NCBI RefSeq assembly: GCF_001440415.1
Contig: NZ_LLYA01000178.1
Span: forward strand, 1-48,194
Origin: Bradyrhizobium retamae
GTDB taxonomy: Bacteria > Pseudomonadota > Alphaproteobacteria > Rhizobiales > Xanthobacteraceae
Direction: 5' to 3'
DNA length: 48,194 nucleotides
Shown here piece by piece: positions 31,432-40,809 of this stretch. The notes beneath the pieces are model-generated. The model was given only the letters and a program-made list of their open reading frames with translations, was not told where the DNA came from and searched no databases. The position numbers were made by a program, and so were the translations under genes. Within the stretch, counting starts at the first letter, position 1. Each line of letters starts with the position of its first letter.

Positions 31432-34110
31432 TTAGTTGACCTCCCGGCGAATCTCGGAGGCGACCGGCTGGGAGTGGGTGTTGACCGTCGGCAGGGTGAC
31501 CGGGCGCAGCCCGATCAGTTCCGCCGTCCGCACCGCGCTGTTACGCCAGAAAACGAAGGAATTGATACGGGAGTTTTCCAAAAGCGCGATCGCGACCGCC
31601 GAGAGGAACGGCAGGCTTTGCAGCACTAGCACGCCCGCGAAGATATAGATCTCGCGCACTTCCTTGTAGCCGTTGGTGACGACCAGGACGGCGGCGCCGA
31701 TCAGCAGCAGCACGCCGATCACGGCTTCCCAGAATGCCTGGAATTCGATCGACATCCGCGACAGCCCGCCCTTGGAGGTGCGGGCGAAGGCGAGGTGCTC
31801 GGTGATCAGGCCTTGGGCCACCGCACGCGACACCGTCCACTGCACACTCATCGCCGCGATCATGGCGCCCAGCATCTGGCCGGCCTTGATCTTCACCCGC
31901 AAGCGGTAGAGCGCGACGAAATGGATCAGCGAGACGGCGAAGGAGGCGATGATCGGCAGCGTCAGGATCTTGTCGGGAATGGCGATGTCGGCAAAGGCCA
32001 CGATCGGCACCCAGATCAGGTTGAGGATCGCCACGACGACGCCCAGGCTTTCGGCCCCTAGCCAGTTCAGCCAGCCGAGCGAGAATTCGCGGCGCTGGTC
32101 CGGTGTCAGCCGGCTGGCGCCGGGCAGGAAGCGCCGCCAGTGCTTCTTGACGATCTGGAAGCCGCCATAGGCCCAGCGGTGACGCTGCTTCTTGAACGCC
32201 TCATAGGTGTCGGGCAGGAGGCCCTCGCCATAGCGGACGTTGGTGTAGTGCGTCAGCCAGCCTTGCTGCTGGATGGTCAGGCCGAGATCGGTGTCCTCGC
32301 AGATGGTGTCGCTGGACCAGCCACCGGCCATGTCCATCGCGGAGCGGCGGATCAGGCACATCGTGCCGTGCACGATGATCGAGTTGAACTCGTTGCGTTG
32401 GACCATGCCAATGTCGAAGAACCCGGCATATTCGCCGTTCATGATGTAGTGCATCAGCGAGCGGTCGCCGTCGCGATGCTCCTGCGGTGCCTGCACCAGG
32501 CCGACGCGCGGGTCGGCGAACACCGGCACGAGATCCTTCAGCCAGTCCGGGTGCACGACGTAGTCGGCGTCGATGATGCCGATGATCTCGGCGTCCGCCG
32601 CGGTGCGCTCCATGGCGATGCGGAGCGCGCCGGCCTTGAAGCCCTGCACCTTCTCGGCGTTGATGAACTTGAAGCGTTCGCCGAGCGCACGGCAGTGATC
32701 CTGGATCGGCCGCCAGAATTCCGGGTCGGGCGTGTTGTTGATGATACAGACGCATTCGAAATTCGGGTAGTCGAGCCGCGACACCGCATCCAGCGTCTGC
32801 TTCAGCATCTCGACCGGCTCGTGGTAAGCGGGGATGTGAATCGAAACCTTGGGGAAGGCGACGTTCTCGCCGATGGTGGCGGGCGCTAACGGCGCGCTCT
32901 TGGTGATCAGCCGGCGCGGCCCGCGGCCGAAGGCAATCGCCGCGATTTCGTCGATGCGCGCCATCGCGATCAGGATCAGCGGAACCAGCAGGAACAGGCC
33001 AAGCGTCAGCGCAAACGCCGAGCCGAACACGAAATAATGCCCGGCCCAGTAGGCGAACACGGTGGAAACCCAGGCGCCGACGCCGTTCGCTGCCGCTGAA
33101 AGCAGCAGTGCCTGCATGATTGTCGGCTGCTCGAGCCGCAGGATCGGCAGCGACATCAGGATGCCCATCAGCAGCGCGATCGCAGCCAGCTTCCAGTAAT
33201 TCTCGTTCACGATCGGGCCGGTCCACGCGAATTTCGGTTCGCGATTGGCATCGAGGATGCCCCAATAGGGGCCGACGCCGCCTTCGAAGAATTTCCAGGG
33301 CTGATCGATCGCCTCGACGATGTTGTAGTCGATGCCGATCGCTTCCGCGCGGGTGACGAAATTGCGCAGCACCGAGGCCTGTTCGAACGGGCCGGGCTCG
33401 GCGTTCCTCAAATTGTATCCGGCGCTCGGCCAGCCGAACTCGGCAATCACGATCCGTTTGCCGGGAAACTGATCGCGCAGCAGCTGGAACATCGCCACCG
33501 CCTGATCGACGGCTTGCTTGTCGGTGAAGTTCTCCCAATAGGGCAGCACGTGCGCGGCGATGAAATCGACAGAGGACGCCAGTTCCGGATTGTCGCGCCA
33601 GATGTTCCAGATCTCACCGGTCGTCACGGGGACGTTGACGGATTTCTTGACCTGCTTGATCAGCTCGACCAGGTCGTCGATCTTCTGCTCGCCGCGGAAA
33701 ATGGTTTCGTTGCCGACGACGATTCCGTTGACGTTGCTGTTGCGCTTGGCGAGGTTGATCGCCGCCTCGATCTCGCGCTTGTTGCGATCGGAATTCTTGT
33801 CGATCCAGGCGCCGACGGTGACCTTCAGGCCGAATTCGGCCGCGATCGGCGGCACCAGTTCGACGCCGCCGGTCGAGGAGTAGAGACGAATCGCGCGCGT
33901 GATCGTCGAGAGCTTCTTCAGGTCGGCGCGGATCTTTTCGATCTGCGGAATATTGTCGACGTCGGGATGCGCCGAACCCTCGAACGGCGCATAGGAGACG
34001 CTCGGCAAAATACCCCTGAAATCGGGCGCCGGTTGCTTTTCCCGGAATAGGCCCCACAGCCCGGCGTGAGCTGCGGTTACAAACAGCAGAACGGCGACGA
34101 CAGCGCGCAT
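31432..34110 (-). CDS. ndvB: beta-glucan synthase, GH17-GT2 fusion (NdvB-like)
   Basis: 892 residues (about 99 kDa). It starts with a signal/TM segment, then a GH17-like domain (30-305: VSYAPFEGSA, GIVVGNETIFRG, VIAEFGWPSAGYN). After TM helices (325-395) comes a processive GT2 domain: VSIHIPAYHEP, GIIDADYVV (DxD), CEDTDLGLTI and QRHRWAYGG for the Q-x-x-R-W motif. Several C-terminal TM helices end the protein. In Bradyrhizobium, NdvB of about 102 kDa makes periplasmic cyclic beta-(1,3)(1,6)-glucan, needed for osmotic adaptation and symbiosis. The NdvD- and NdvC-like genes follow. The identity is by family pattern and synteny. Confidence 0.85.
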   Translation of the reverse strand: MRAVVAVLLFVTAAHAGLWGLFREKQPAPDFRGILPSVSYAPFEGSAHPDVDNIPQIEKIRADLKKLSTITRAIRLYSSTGGVELVPPIAAEFGLKVTVGAWIDKNSDRNKREIEAAINLAKRNSNVNGIVVGNETIFRGEQKIDDLVELIKQVKKSVNVPVTTGEIWNIWRDNPELASSVDFIAAHVLPYWENFTDKQAVDQAVAMFQLLRDQFPGKRIVIAEFGWPSAGYNLRNAEPGPFEQASVLRNFVTRAEAIGIDYNIVEAIDQPWKFFEGGVGPYWGILDANREPKFAWTGPIVNENYWKLAAIALLMGILMSLPILRLEQPTIMQALLLSAAANGVGAWVSTVFAYWAGHYFVFGSAFALTLGLFLLVPLILIAMARIDEIAAIAFGRGPRRLITKSAPLAPATIGENVAFPKVSIHIPAYHEPVEMLKQTLDAVSRLDYPNFECVCIINNTPDPEFWRPIQDHCRALGERFKFINAEKVQGFKAGALRIAMERTAADAEIIGIIDADYVVHPDWLKDLVPVFADPRVGLVQAPQEHRDGDRSLMHYIMNGEYAGFFDIGMVQRNEFNSIIVHGTMCLIRRSAMDMAGGWSSDTICEDTDLGLTIQQQGWLTHYTNVRYGEGLLPDTYEAFKKQRHRWAYGGFQIVKKHWRRFLPGASRLTPDQRREFSLGWLNWLGAESLGVVVAILNLIWVPIVAFADIAIPDKILTLPIIASFAVSLIHFVALYRLRVKIKAGQMLGAMIAAMSVQWTVSRAVAQGLITEHLAFARTSKGGLSRMSIEFQAFWEAVIGVLLLIGAAVLVVTNGYKEVREIYIFAGVLVLQSLPFLSAVAIALLENSRINSFVFWRNSAVRTAELIGLRPVTLPTVNTHSQPVASEIRREVN

Positions 34111-34322
34111 CGGGGGCTAAACCATACGGGGCTGCAATTTATGGGAAGCGAACCTGTCCCCTAGGTTCGACCGACACGGCGGCATCATAAGGATAATCCT
34201 GCCCTGCGTTTTCACAACTGGTATGACGCCATGACTTTTTTAAGGACCGCGCCTTAAGGGCGTGACCAATCCAAACGCACAAATAGGATCGTTCCGCTGA
34301 ACGTATCCTGAATGCCGGACGT

Positions 34323-34886
34323 CTATTTCGCCTGTGGGCTTGGCGCGGGGCTGGGGGCCGGCGAGGGCGAAGCGGCCGGCGCAGGCGTCGCACTGCCGGC
34401 GGTAGCGGGCGCCTGGCTGGCTGCGGCAGCCTGCGGCTGGGCGCCCGGATTGATCCAGCAGACGTGGATGCGGCTGTCGAGGGTTTCCGCCACCTTGGGA
34501 TCGATCTGTCCGCCAAAGCGGGTCAGGCAGCGGAAGGTAGCCTGGACATGCCCGCCGGGGCAGCCAAACCGGTCATAGAGATCGAGGTGCCGGAATGCGG
34601 TATCCAGGTCGTCGCGCCACATCAGCCGAACCACCCGGCGGCCGAGCCAGACGCATTCGGGATTTCCGGCCGGGCCGTTGATTGCCTGGGCTGCCTCGAC
34701 GAACTCGTCGGTCTTGCGCTGGTTGTCCCTGTTGGCGTCGGCGGCATTGGCCGGTGCCTTGCCTTGATCCTGCGGGGTCGGGCTGCCGCTCTGGGCAAAC
34801 GCCCCGCCCGATCCGATCAGGAGGGCCAGGCCGGCAGCGGCGAAGCGCCTCAAAACAACTCTTGGATCAAGCAACCGTCGACGCAT
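34323..34886 (-). CDS. ndvD: NdvD-like exported glucan-synthesis protein
   Basis: About 187 residues from ATG 34886, with GGGGAATGT upstream; 34988 is a longer but less likely start. The signal peptide is RRFAAAGLALLIGSGGAFAQ. The mature part has an ordered central domain with paired Cys (GNPECVWLGRRVVRLMWR, DRFGCPGGHVQATFRCL, HVCWINPG), then an Ala/Pro tail. In Bradyrhizobium a small gene between ndvB and ndvC is described as ndvD, needed for cyclic glucan synthesis. Position, size and export signal fit; the name rests on synteny. Confidence 0.6.
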   Translation of the reverse strand: MRRRLLDPRVVLRRFAAAGLALLIGSGGAFAQSGSPTPQDQGKAPANAADANRDNQRKTDEFVEAAQAINGPAGNPECVWLGRRVVRLMWRDDLDTAFRHLDLYDRFGCPGGHVQATFRCLTRFGGQIDPKVAETLDSRIHVCWINPGAQPQAAAASQAPATAGSATPAPAASPSPAPSPAPSPQAK

Positions 34887-35135
34887 ACATTCCCCGATCA
34901 ATTTCCCGCCGCGAGCGGCCGGTGTGGTGTTCTGGCTTGTTGCCGCCCAAATAGGTCCCCAATGCGGCGGAAACATCCGGCGATTCACATGACGGGTATT
35001 TCAGATTTTGTCCAGCAAAGTCACAACTTTATCATAGGCGCTGGTAAACTGCCGCAGGGACGGAGGCGGAATAGGGCGATCGTGCATCTTGGCAGAACGC
35101 CGATGAACGGGTAATCGACGGTCCCCGCCCGGAGG

Positions 35136-36761
35136 ATGGAACCGATTTCTCTTCGTACGCCGCTGGCGCTTCTCCTGTCATCGCTCGGTATGATCGCGGC
35201 CCTCTGGTGGTGGCTCGCCACGCCGATTACGCTTTCGCGCGCGCCGATCGATCCCACCGCCAAGCTGCAATGCGTCTCCTACGCGCCGTTCCGCGGCGCG
35301 CAGACACCCCTGATACCGACCACGCAGATCCTTCCCGAACAGATCGCCGAGGACCTGGCGCAGCTCGCCAAGATTACCGACTGCGTGCGGACCTATTCGA
35401 TCGAGAACGGGCTCGACCAGGTTCCGGCGCTGGCCGCCAAGGTCGGGCTGAAGGTGATCCAGGGGATCTGGCTCTCGAGCAACCGGATCAAGAATCTTGC
35501 CCAGATTTCGGTCGCGATCGAACTGACCAAGGAACACCCGGACACGATCACCGCACTGGTGGTCGGCAACGAGGTGCTGCTGCGCGGCGAGATGACGACA
35601 TCGGATCTCGCGGCTCACATCCGCTCGGTCAAGTCGCGGGTCACGGTGCCCGTGACCTATGCCGACGTCTGGGAGTTCTGGCTGCGTAACCGCGAAATCT
35701 ACGACGCGGTCGACTTCGTCATGATCCATATCCTGCCGTACTGGGAAGACATGCCGGTGCGCGCGAAACACGCCGCCGGCCATGTCGACGATATCCGCAA
35801 GCGGATGGCGGTGGCGTTTCCAGCCAAGGAAATCCTGATCGGCGAAACCGGCTGGCCGAGCGCGGGGCGGATGCGCGAAGGCGCGCTGCCGTCGCGCACC
35901 AACCAGGCGCGCGTGGTGTCCGAAATCCTCGATCTCGCCAAGCGCGAAAAATTTCGGGTCAACCTGATCGAGGCCTACGACCAGCCGTGGAAGCGTGAGC
36001 TCGAAGGCACCGTCGGCGGCTATTGGGGCATGATCAATGACGCGCAGCGGGCGGTGAAATATCCGCCTGGCGAGCCGATCAGCAATTATCCGTTCTGGAA
36101 ACTGCAGATGGGAGGCGGGATGGCGCTCAGCGCCTTCGTCTTCCTGGCGGGTTGGCTGACGCTGCGGCGCCGGCCGTGGAAGCCGCGGCTGGCTTCGTGG
36201 GTCGCAGTCGGGACGTCGGCGACGACCGCCGGCATGCTGCTCGGAGTCGCCGCGGACAAGATGTTTTATGAGAGCTACGGGGCAGGCGGCTGGCTGCAAT
36301 GGGGCGCGCTGCTGGCAGCTGCCATTGCATCGCCGATGCTGTGCGCGAACGCCGCGATGTCGGGGCGGTCGCTGCCGACCTTCCTCGAACTGCTCGGGCC
36401 GCGCGAGGGCCGGACCAAGTCGGTGCTGTCGGCGCTGCTGGGACTCGTGCTTGTCGTCACCACGCTGATTGCGGCGGAAACCGCGCTCGGCTTTACGTTC
36501 GATCCGCGCTACCGCGACTTTCCGTTCGCCTCATTGACCATGGCGGTGGTGCCGTTCGCGGCGCTGATGCTGCTCAACCGGCCGAAAGGGGGCGTTCGCC
36601 CGATTGCCGAATCCGCCTTTGCCGGCTTGCTGGTTGTGGCCGCGCTCTTCACCGCCTTCAACGAAGGCAATCAGAACTGGCAGTCGATGTGGACCTGCGC
36701 GATCTATCTCTTGCTGGCGCTCACGCTGTGGCGGGCGCGGGCCGTGCAAATCCCAAAATGA
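35136..36761 (+). CDS. ndvC: GH17-type membrane glucan protein (NdvC-like)
   Basis: 541 residues (about 59 kDa). An N-terminal TM helix (LALLLSSLGMIAALWWWLA) is followed by a periplasmic GH17 domain: CVSYAPFRGAQTP, ALVVGNEVLLRGEM (acid/base Glu) and ILIGETGWPSAGRM (nucleophile region). Then come about seven C-terminal TM helices (355-535). Bradyrhizobium NdvC is a 62-kDa protein like yeast exo-1,3-glucanases, thought to form the beta-(1,6) linkages of cyclic glucans. It is divergent from the NdvD-like gene. Its stop overlaps the tail of the convergent gene at 36721 by 41 bases. Confidence 0.8.
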   Translation: MEPISLRTPLALLLSSLGMIAALWWWLATPITLSRAPIDPTAKLQCVSYAPFRGAQTPLIPTTQILPEQIAEDLAQLAKITDCVRTYSIENGLDQVPALAAKVGLKVIQGIWLSSNRIKNLAQISVAIELTKEHPDTITALVVGNEVLLRGEMTTSDLAAHIRSVKSRVTVPVTYADVWEFWLRNREIYDAVDFVMIHILPYWEDMPVRAKHAAGHVDDIRKRMAVAFPAKEILIGETGWPSAGRMREGALPSRTNQARVVSEILDLAKREKFRVNLIEAYDQPWKRELEGTVGGYWGMINDAQRAVKYPPGEPISNYPFWKLQMGGGMALSAFVFLAGWLTLRRRPWKPRLASWVAVGTSATTAGMLLGVAADKMFYESYGAGGWLQWGALLAAAIASPMLCANAAMSGRSLPTFLELLGPREGRTKSVLSALLGLVLVVTTLIAAETALGFTFDPRYRDFPFASLTMAVVPFAALMLLNRPKGGVRPIAESAFAGLLVVAALFTAFNEGNQNWQSMWTCAIYLLLALTLWRARAVQIPK

Positions 36762-37101
36762 GCAGGCCGATCGCAATTCCCGACAGCGCGATGTTGTAGA
36801 GCACGATCCCGAATCCCGCCGCGATCAGGCCGCCGGTCAGCAGCACGATCGACGGCCGCATGACGTGAAGCGTCGCAATGATCAGCGCGGTGATGCCGAA
36901 TACCGAATTCTTGAACAGGTAGGTGGCGAGCGTCCGCGATTTGCACTGCATGGTTTGCAGGCCGGCGTCGCAGGCGAGCGCGACAGTCGAAAACTCGACC
37001 GTGAGGTAGCGCAGATAGAGCGCGTAGCCAACGGAGACGAAGCCGACCACCAGCAGGAATTGGACTTGATAGGGCGTGAGCCGGAACGGGGATTTTTTCA
37101 T
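36721..37101 (-). CDS. small inner-membrane protein
   Basis: 126 residues with about four hydrophobic helices: VQFLLVVGFVSVGYALYLRY, SVFGITALIIATLHVM, IVLLTGGLIAAGFGIVLYN, IALSGIAIGLLILGF. A basic N-terminus (MKKSPFRLTPYQ) gives an inside orientation. There is a Cys pair in the first loop (ACDAGLQTMQCKS). Its 3' end overlaps the NdvC-like gene. Unrecognised family; ordinary backbone composition. Confidence 0.65.
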   Translation of the reverse strand: MKKSPFRLTPYQVQFLLVVGFVSVGYALYLRYLTVEFSTVALACDAGLQTMQCKSRTLATYLFKNSVFGITALIIATLHVMRPSIVLLTGGLIAAGFGIVLYNIALSGIAIGLLILGFARPAPATA

Positions 37102-37197
37102 CGGCGCAATATGGTCGGGATTGGCGGCCGGGACAAGCGTTCGCCCGCTGTGAAAATGCAGATCAGAGTTTCGTCATAACGCTCTGTAGCCAAGAGC

Positions 37198-38514
37198 TTA
37201 TTGTGAATTTTTCTTGCCAAAGATGGACGAAAATGTCGTCTGCGTTGGCTCCGGCGGCGGCTCCGGCTTCTTCGCCACCTCCTCAACGACTGTCGCCGCC
37301 GACTGCTTGGCGATGCCGCGCCGGCGCGGGCCAGGCTTGGCGGCAGTGGGCGGCGGATCGTTCAACGACAGCCGCTGGCCATCGAAGATCGCGGTCTCGC
37401 AGGGGCGGCTGTTTTCGGCAAGAATGGCGCAGATCCTGGCGGCGGCGCCGGCATCGTTCAGCGGACCGGCGACCAAGCGAAGCTGCATGCCGAGGCCGTT
37501 GGTACCTTCCTTCACCACGATGATCGGGCGCAGTGCCGTCAACGGCGCGTTCGATCTCGATTTCAGCAGCCCGCGCCACAACGCGCGCAGGCCGTTCACC
37601 GAATTGGCGCTGCCGAGATCGACCCCGAACTCGGTCCGCTGCAGCGATACTTTTGGTGCGGCGGCGTCATCCGCTTCCGCATCGGTCGGCGTCGACGCGA
37701 CGACATCCGGGATCGGGCTTGCGATCACCGGGTTCGGCCCTTTGCCCAGCTCGATCAGTTTGCCGGCAGCGGGATCGGGCGGAGCCATCATCGACTGCGC
37801 GGCCATCAGTGGCGTGGCGGGCGAGGGTTTCGCGGACTCCGGTTTGGCGGGCTCCAGCGTAACGGAGTCGGCCTTTGCCATCTCAGCCTTTGTCATCTCA
37901 GCCTTTGTCATCTCAGCCTTGGCCGTTTCCGGCTTGGCGATCTCTGCTTTGGCTGCGTCGGTCTTTGCAGGCGAAACCGGAGCCGGGCCTGCCTCGGCGG
38001 TGGCAGCGGGCTTGTCAGCGACCAGCGCTGCGGGCGGGGCGGTCGCGACCGGCGAGACGCTTGGCGATGCCGGCTTCTGGGCGGCTTGCGGTTCCGCATT
38101 GGCAGCCGGGGGCGAAGCCTGCGCGGAACCCTGGCGGGCGATGGCCCCGGTGGCCGATTCGAACCCCTGTTCCAAGCTGGCGACACGAGAATACAGCCGG
38201 TCGCGATCGCCGTTCAGCGTATCGATGGCGGCGGCGAGCCGCCGCGCCTCATTCTGGGTTTCTCTGGCCACGAGCTGAATTTGCTGCGCCTGCCGGGTGA
38301 CATCAGCGGCGGCGACCTGCTCGCGCTTCACCCCAAGGGATGACTGGTTGGCCATTACGGCCAGAATCACCGCAGCCGTCGCGCCAGCGCCCCAGGATCC
38401 GAGCCGCCACAGCGCGCGACGGTCGAGTGCATCTTCGTCGGCCAACAGGTTGCTCAGCACACCGCCGCTGTCATCCGCCTCAAAGTCTGCGAGATGGTCT
38501 GGTTTCTTGGCCAA
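37198..38514 (-). CDS. SPOR-like envelope protein
   Basis: 438 residues. I place the start at TTG 38514, which follows AGGAGG by about ten bases; the longer TTG at 38556 has no such signal. There is a short cytoplasmic N-terminus, one TM helix (WGAGATAAVILAVMA, about 35-52), a coiled coil (QQIQLVARETQNEARRLAAA) and then a long Ala/Pro/Lys-rich spacer with AEMTKAEMTKAEMAKA repeats. The C-terminal domain (about 350-415: GLGMQLRLVAGPLNDAGAAA, CETAIFDGQRLSL) has the SPOR fold pattern. SPOR domains bind septal peptidoglycan. Divergent from glmU. Confidence 0.65.
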   Translation of the reverse strand: MAKKPDHLADFEADDSGGVLSNLLADEDALDRRALWRLGSWGAGATAAVILAVMANQSSLGVKREQVAAADVTRQAQQIQLVARETQNEARRLAAAIDTLNGDRDRLYSRVASLEQGFESATGAIARQGSAQASPPAANAEPQAAQKPASPSVSPVATAPPAALVADKPAATAEAGPAPVSPAKTDAAKAEIAKPETAKAEMTKAEMTKAEMAKADSVTLEPAKPESAKPSPATPLMAAQSMMAPPDPAAGKLIELGKGPNPVIASPIPDVVASTPTDAEADDAAAPKVSLQRTEFGVDLGSANSVNGLRALWRGLLKSRSNAPLTALRPIIVVKEGTNGLGMQLRLVAGPLNDAGAAARICAILAENSRPCETAIFDGQRLSLNDPPPTAAKPGPRRRGIAKQSAATVVEEVAKKPEPPPEPTQTTFSSIFGKKNSQ

Positions 38515-38676
38515 GCGCCCCTGGCCCTCCTCAAGGCCCGCCGAATCACAGGGCAAACATTAACAGGAAAAGCGACGCCCACTTGAATCCGGACGTTTTC
38601 GGGGCGCCGAATCGGTTTGATCTCCGGGGGAAAACAATTAAAGACGGCCGACAACCTTGTTCGCCTGAGGACCAGA

Positions 38677-40035
38677 ATGACCGTTCGATCCAGCCTGACT
38701 GTCGTGCTTGCGGCCGGCGAGGGCACGCGCATGCGATCCTCGCTCCCAAAGGTGCTGCACCAGGTCGCCGGCCAGTCGCTGCTGGCGCATGTGCTGGATG
38801 CGGCCCCGCACGGCGCGGGCGCCTCGCTCGCGGTCGTGATCGGGCCGGACCACGAGGCGGTCACTGAGGAGGTCAGGCGCGTTCGCGCGGATGCTGCGAC
38901 CTTCGTTCAGGCCGAGCGGCTCGGCACCGCGCACGCCGTCTTGGCCGCCCGTGAGGCGATCGCGCGCGGCGCCGACGATTTGCTGGTGGCGTTCGGCGAT
39001 ACGCCGCTGATTTCACCTGAAACTTTCGCCCGGCTGCGCGCGCCGCTGCAGAAAGGCGCGGCGCTCGCGGTGCTCGGCTTCCGCGCCGCCGATCCGACCG
39101 GTTACGGCCGGTTGCTGCTTCAGGGCGATCGGCTGATGGCGATCCGCGAACATGCCGACGCGACAGATGAAGAGCGCAAGGTCACGCTGTGCAATGCCGG
39201 CGTGATGGCGTTCGACGGCGCCCGCGCGCTGGAAATTCTCGACCGGATCGGCAATGCCAACAGCAAGGGTGAGTATTATCTGGTCGATGCCGTCGCCATC
39301 GTCAGGGAAATCGGATTGGAGGCCGTCGTGATCGAAACCAGCGAGGATGAAGTGCGCGGCATCAACAACAAGGCGCAGCTTGCGGAGGCCGAAGCGGTGA
39401 TGCAGGCGCGGCTGCGCCAGGCGGCGCTCGACGCCGGCGTGACGCTGATCGCGCCGGAAACGGTTTATCTCGCCGCCGACACGACATTCGGCAGCGACGT
39501 CACGATCGAACCGTTCGTGGTGATCGGCCCCGGCGTCACCATCGCCGATGGCGCTGTGATCCACTCGTTCTCGCACATCGTGCATTCCTCGATCGGCAAG
39601 AAGGCGTTAGTCGGTCCCTTTGCACGCATGCGCCCAGGCACCTCGCTCGGCGATGGCGCCAAAATCGGCAACTTCGTCGAGACCAAGGCATCGATCCTGG
39701 AGGCCGGCGTCAAAGTCAACCATCTCTCCTATATCGGCGACGCTCATGTCGGCGCCAATTCCAACCTCGGCGCCGGCACCATCACCTGCAACTATGACGG
39801 CTTCTTCAAGCACAAGACCACGATCGGGCAGGGCGCCTTCATCGGCACCCACTCCTCGCTGGTGGCTCCCGTAAAAATCGGCAACGGCGCCTATATCGGC
39901 TCGGGCTCGGTCATCACCAAGGACGTGCCTGACGATGCGATGGCCGTGGAACGCAGCCCGCAGAGCAACCGCGAGGGCGGTGCAGCGCGCTACCGCGAGA
40001 TGAAGTTGCGGGCGAAGAAGCCGAAACAGGGTTAA
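38677..40035 (+). CDS. glmU: bifunctional UDP-GlcNAc pyrophosphorylase GlmU
   Basis: 452 residues; ATG follows GAGGACCAGA. The N-terminal uridylyltransferase domain has LAAGEGTRMRSSLPKVLHQV and FGDTPLISPETFARL; the C-terminal left-handed beta-helix acetyltransferase has FVVIGPGVTIADGAVI, MRPGTSLGDGAKIGNFVETK, LGAGTITCNYDGFFKHKT and GSVITKDVPDDAMAVERS. Both active sites look complete. It makes UDP-GlcNAc for peptidoglycan and lipopolysaccharide, so it is essential core metabolism. Two broken copies of its 3' part lie downstream; this is the intact one. Length is normal. Confidence 0.97.
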   Translation: MTVRSSLTVVLAAGEGTRMRSSLPKVLHQVAGQSLLAHVLDAAPHGAGASLAVVIGPDHEAVTEEVRRVRADAATFVQAERLGTAHAVLAAREAIARGADDLLVAFGDTPLISPETFARLRAPLQKGAALAVLGFRAADPTGYGRLLLQGDRLMAIREHADATDEERKVTLCNAGVMAFDGARALEILDRIGNANSKGEYYLVDAVAIVREIGLEAVVIETSEDEVRGINNKAQLAEAEAVMQARLRQAALDAGVTLIAPETVYLAADTTFGSDVTIEPFVVIGPGVTIADGAVIHSFSHIVHSSIGKKALVGPFARMRPGTSLGDGAKIGNFVETKASILEAGVKVNHLSYIGDAHVGANSNLGAGTITCNYDGFFKHKTTIGQGAFIGTHSSLVAPVKIGNGAYIGSGSVITKDVPDDAMAVERSPQSNREGGAARYREMKLRAKKPKQG

Positions 40036-40221
40036 GCGGAGTGCGTGTTAAGCTTTCTCCGCCACGCCATCGCAGCACGATTTAGCAACACGATTTAGCA
40101 GTTTGGCTACCAATTGGTGCCAGCATTCCGCCATTGCGGATAGGTCGCGATCGGCGACAGCGAATTCCGAAAGGCTCTAACCCGACCAGCCCGGTTGGCG
40201 GTCTCCTTGGAGAGGCCCACT

Positions 40222-40356
40222 ATGTTCAAAGGCTTTGTAATGGCAGCCTTGATGCTGCTTGGTGCGTCGCAGCTAGACCAGTATCTCACCCATGGTCGGT
40301 ATACCGATGCAACCATATCGATGCTGAGGCAGATGAGGCACTCGTTCGGTATTTGA
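40222..40356 (+). CDS. 44-residue membrane peptide
   Basis: MFKGFVMAALMLLGASQLDQ starts a short hydrophobic helix followed by YLTHGRYTDATISMLRQMRH and a final SFGI. CTTGGAGAGG precedes the ATG at a good distance. Small proteins of exactly this layout are widespread in Bradyrhizobium as conserved hypotheticals, with no assigned function. It lies between glmU and an intergenic repeat. Confidence 0.65.
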   Translation: MFKGFVMAALMLLGASQLDQYLTHGRYTDATISMLRQMRHSFGI

Positions 40357-40398
40357 CCTGCAAACCCGGCTGGCATCGGCTGCATTGCGACCGCTCGT

Positions 40399-40500
40399 CA
40401 GAGCGTTTTCGAGCGAAGTGGATCCCGGTTCGCGTGAAGAAACGCGTCAAAACAAAAACTAGAGCTCCGTTCTGATTCAATCAGAACGGAGAATGCTCTA
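40399..40500 (+). repeat. palindromic intergenic repeat, copy 2
   Basis: Blocks GCGTTTTCGAGCGAAGTG, GATCCCGGTTCGCGTG, GAAACGCGTC and the palindrome CCGTTCTGATT-C-AATCAGAACGG, in the same order as the inverted copy at 31340-31430. Non-coding repeat. Confidence 0.7.
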
Positions 40501-40609
40501 GCCACCTCGGTTGGCGCCGAAGGGAACGCGTTAACCTTGATGAATATTCATTCAAGTTCCTGCAACCATCGGTCTCGCTCGGCGTCATGCTTCAAGTGCG
40601 GAGCGCGTC

Positions 40610-40759
40610 ATGGACGACGACAGGGAACAGCGTGAGCTTCAAGAGCGGGTGATGCGTTTTCGCGTGATGGAGCGCGAAGTCACGGACCCGCTTGCAATTG
40701 GGCTCCTGCACGACATCGTCACAGAATTGGAAGCTGCCCTGGAGAAGCCTGACAGGTAG
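40610..40759 (+). CDS. 49-residue hypothetical protein
   Basis: MDDDREQRELQERVMRFRVM, then EREVTDPLAIGLLHDIVTEL and a tail EAALEKPDR. Fully helical and charged. It ends ten bases before a perfect terminator hairpin, which supports a real transcription unit. Unknown function. Confidence 0.55.
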   Translation: MDDDREQRELQERVMRFRVMEREVTDPLAIGLLHDIVTELEAALEKPDR

Positions 40760-40769
40760 TCATGTAAAA

Positions 40770-40797
40770 GCCCGGCAGCCATTTCGGACTGCCGGGC
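40770..40797 (+). terminator. hairpin terminator
   Basis: Perfect 9-bp stem GCCCGGCAG / CTGCCGGGC with a ten-base loop, ten bases after the 49-residue gene. No T-run. Confidence 0.65.
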
Positions 40798-40809
40798 GCA
40801 ACGCAAACA

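Noticed and set aside
32140..34057. Several long plus- and minus-strand frames inside ndvB (249, 445, 178 and 147 residues)
   Set aside because: High-GC codon shadows: Arg/Asp/His-rich compositions with no domain, wholly inside a well-recognised gene.
37214..38300. Plus-strand frames of 354 and 141 residues opposite the SPOR-like gene
   Set aside because: Ala/Ser-rich complement of the low-complexity spacer; no start signal, while the minus frame has TM, coiled coil and SPOR-like parts.
39013..39585. Minus-strand 190-residue frame in glmU
   Set aside because: His/Arg/Asp-rich shadow of a clearly coding plus-strand gene.
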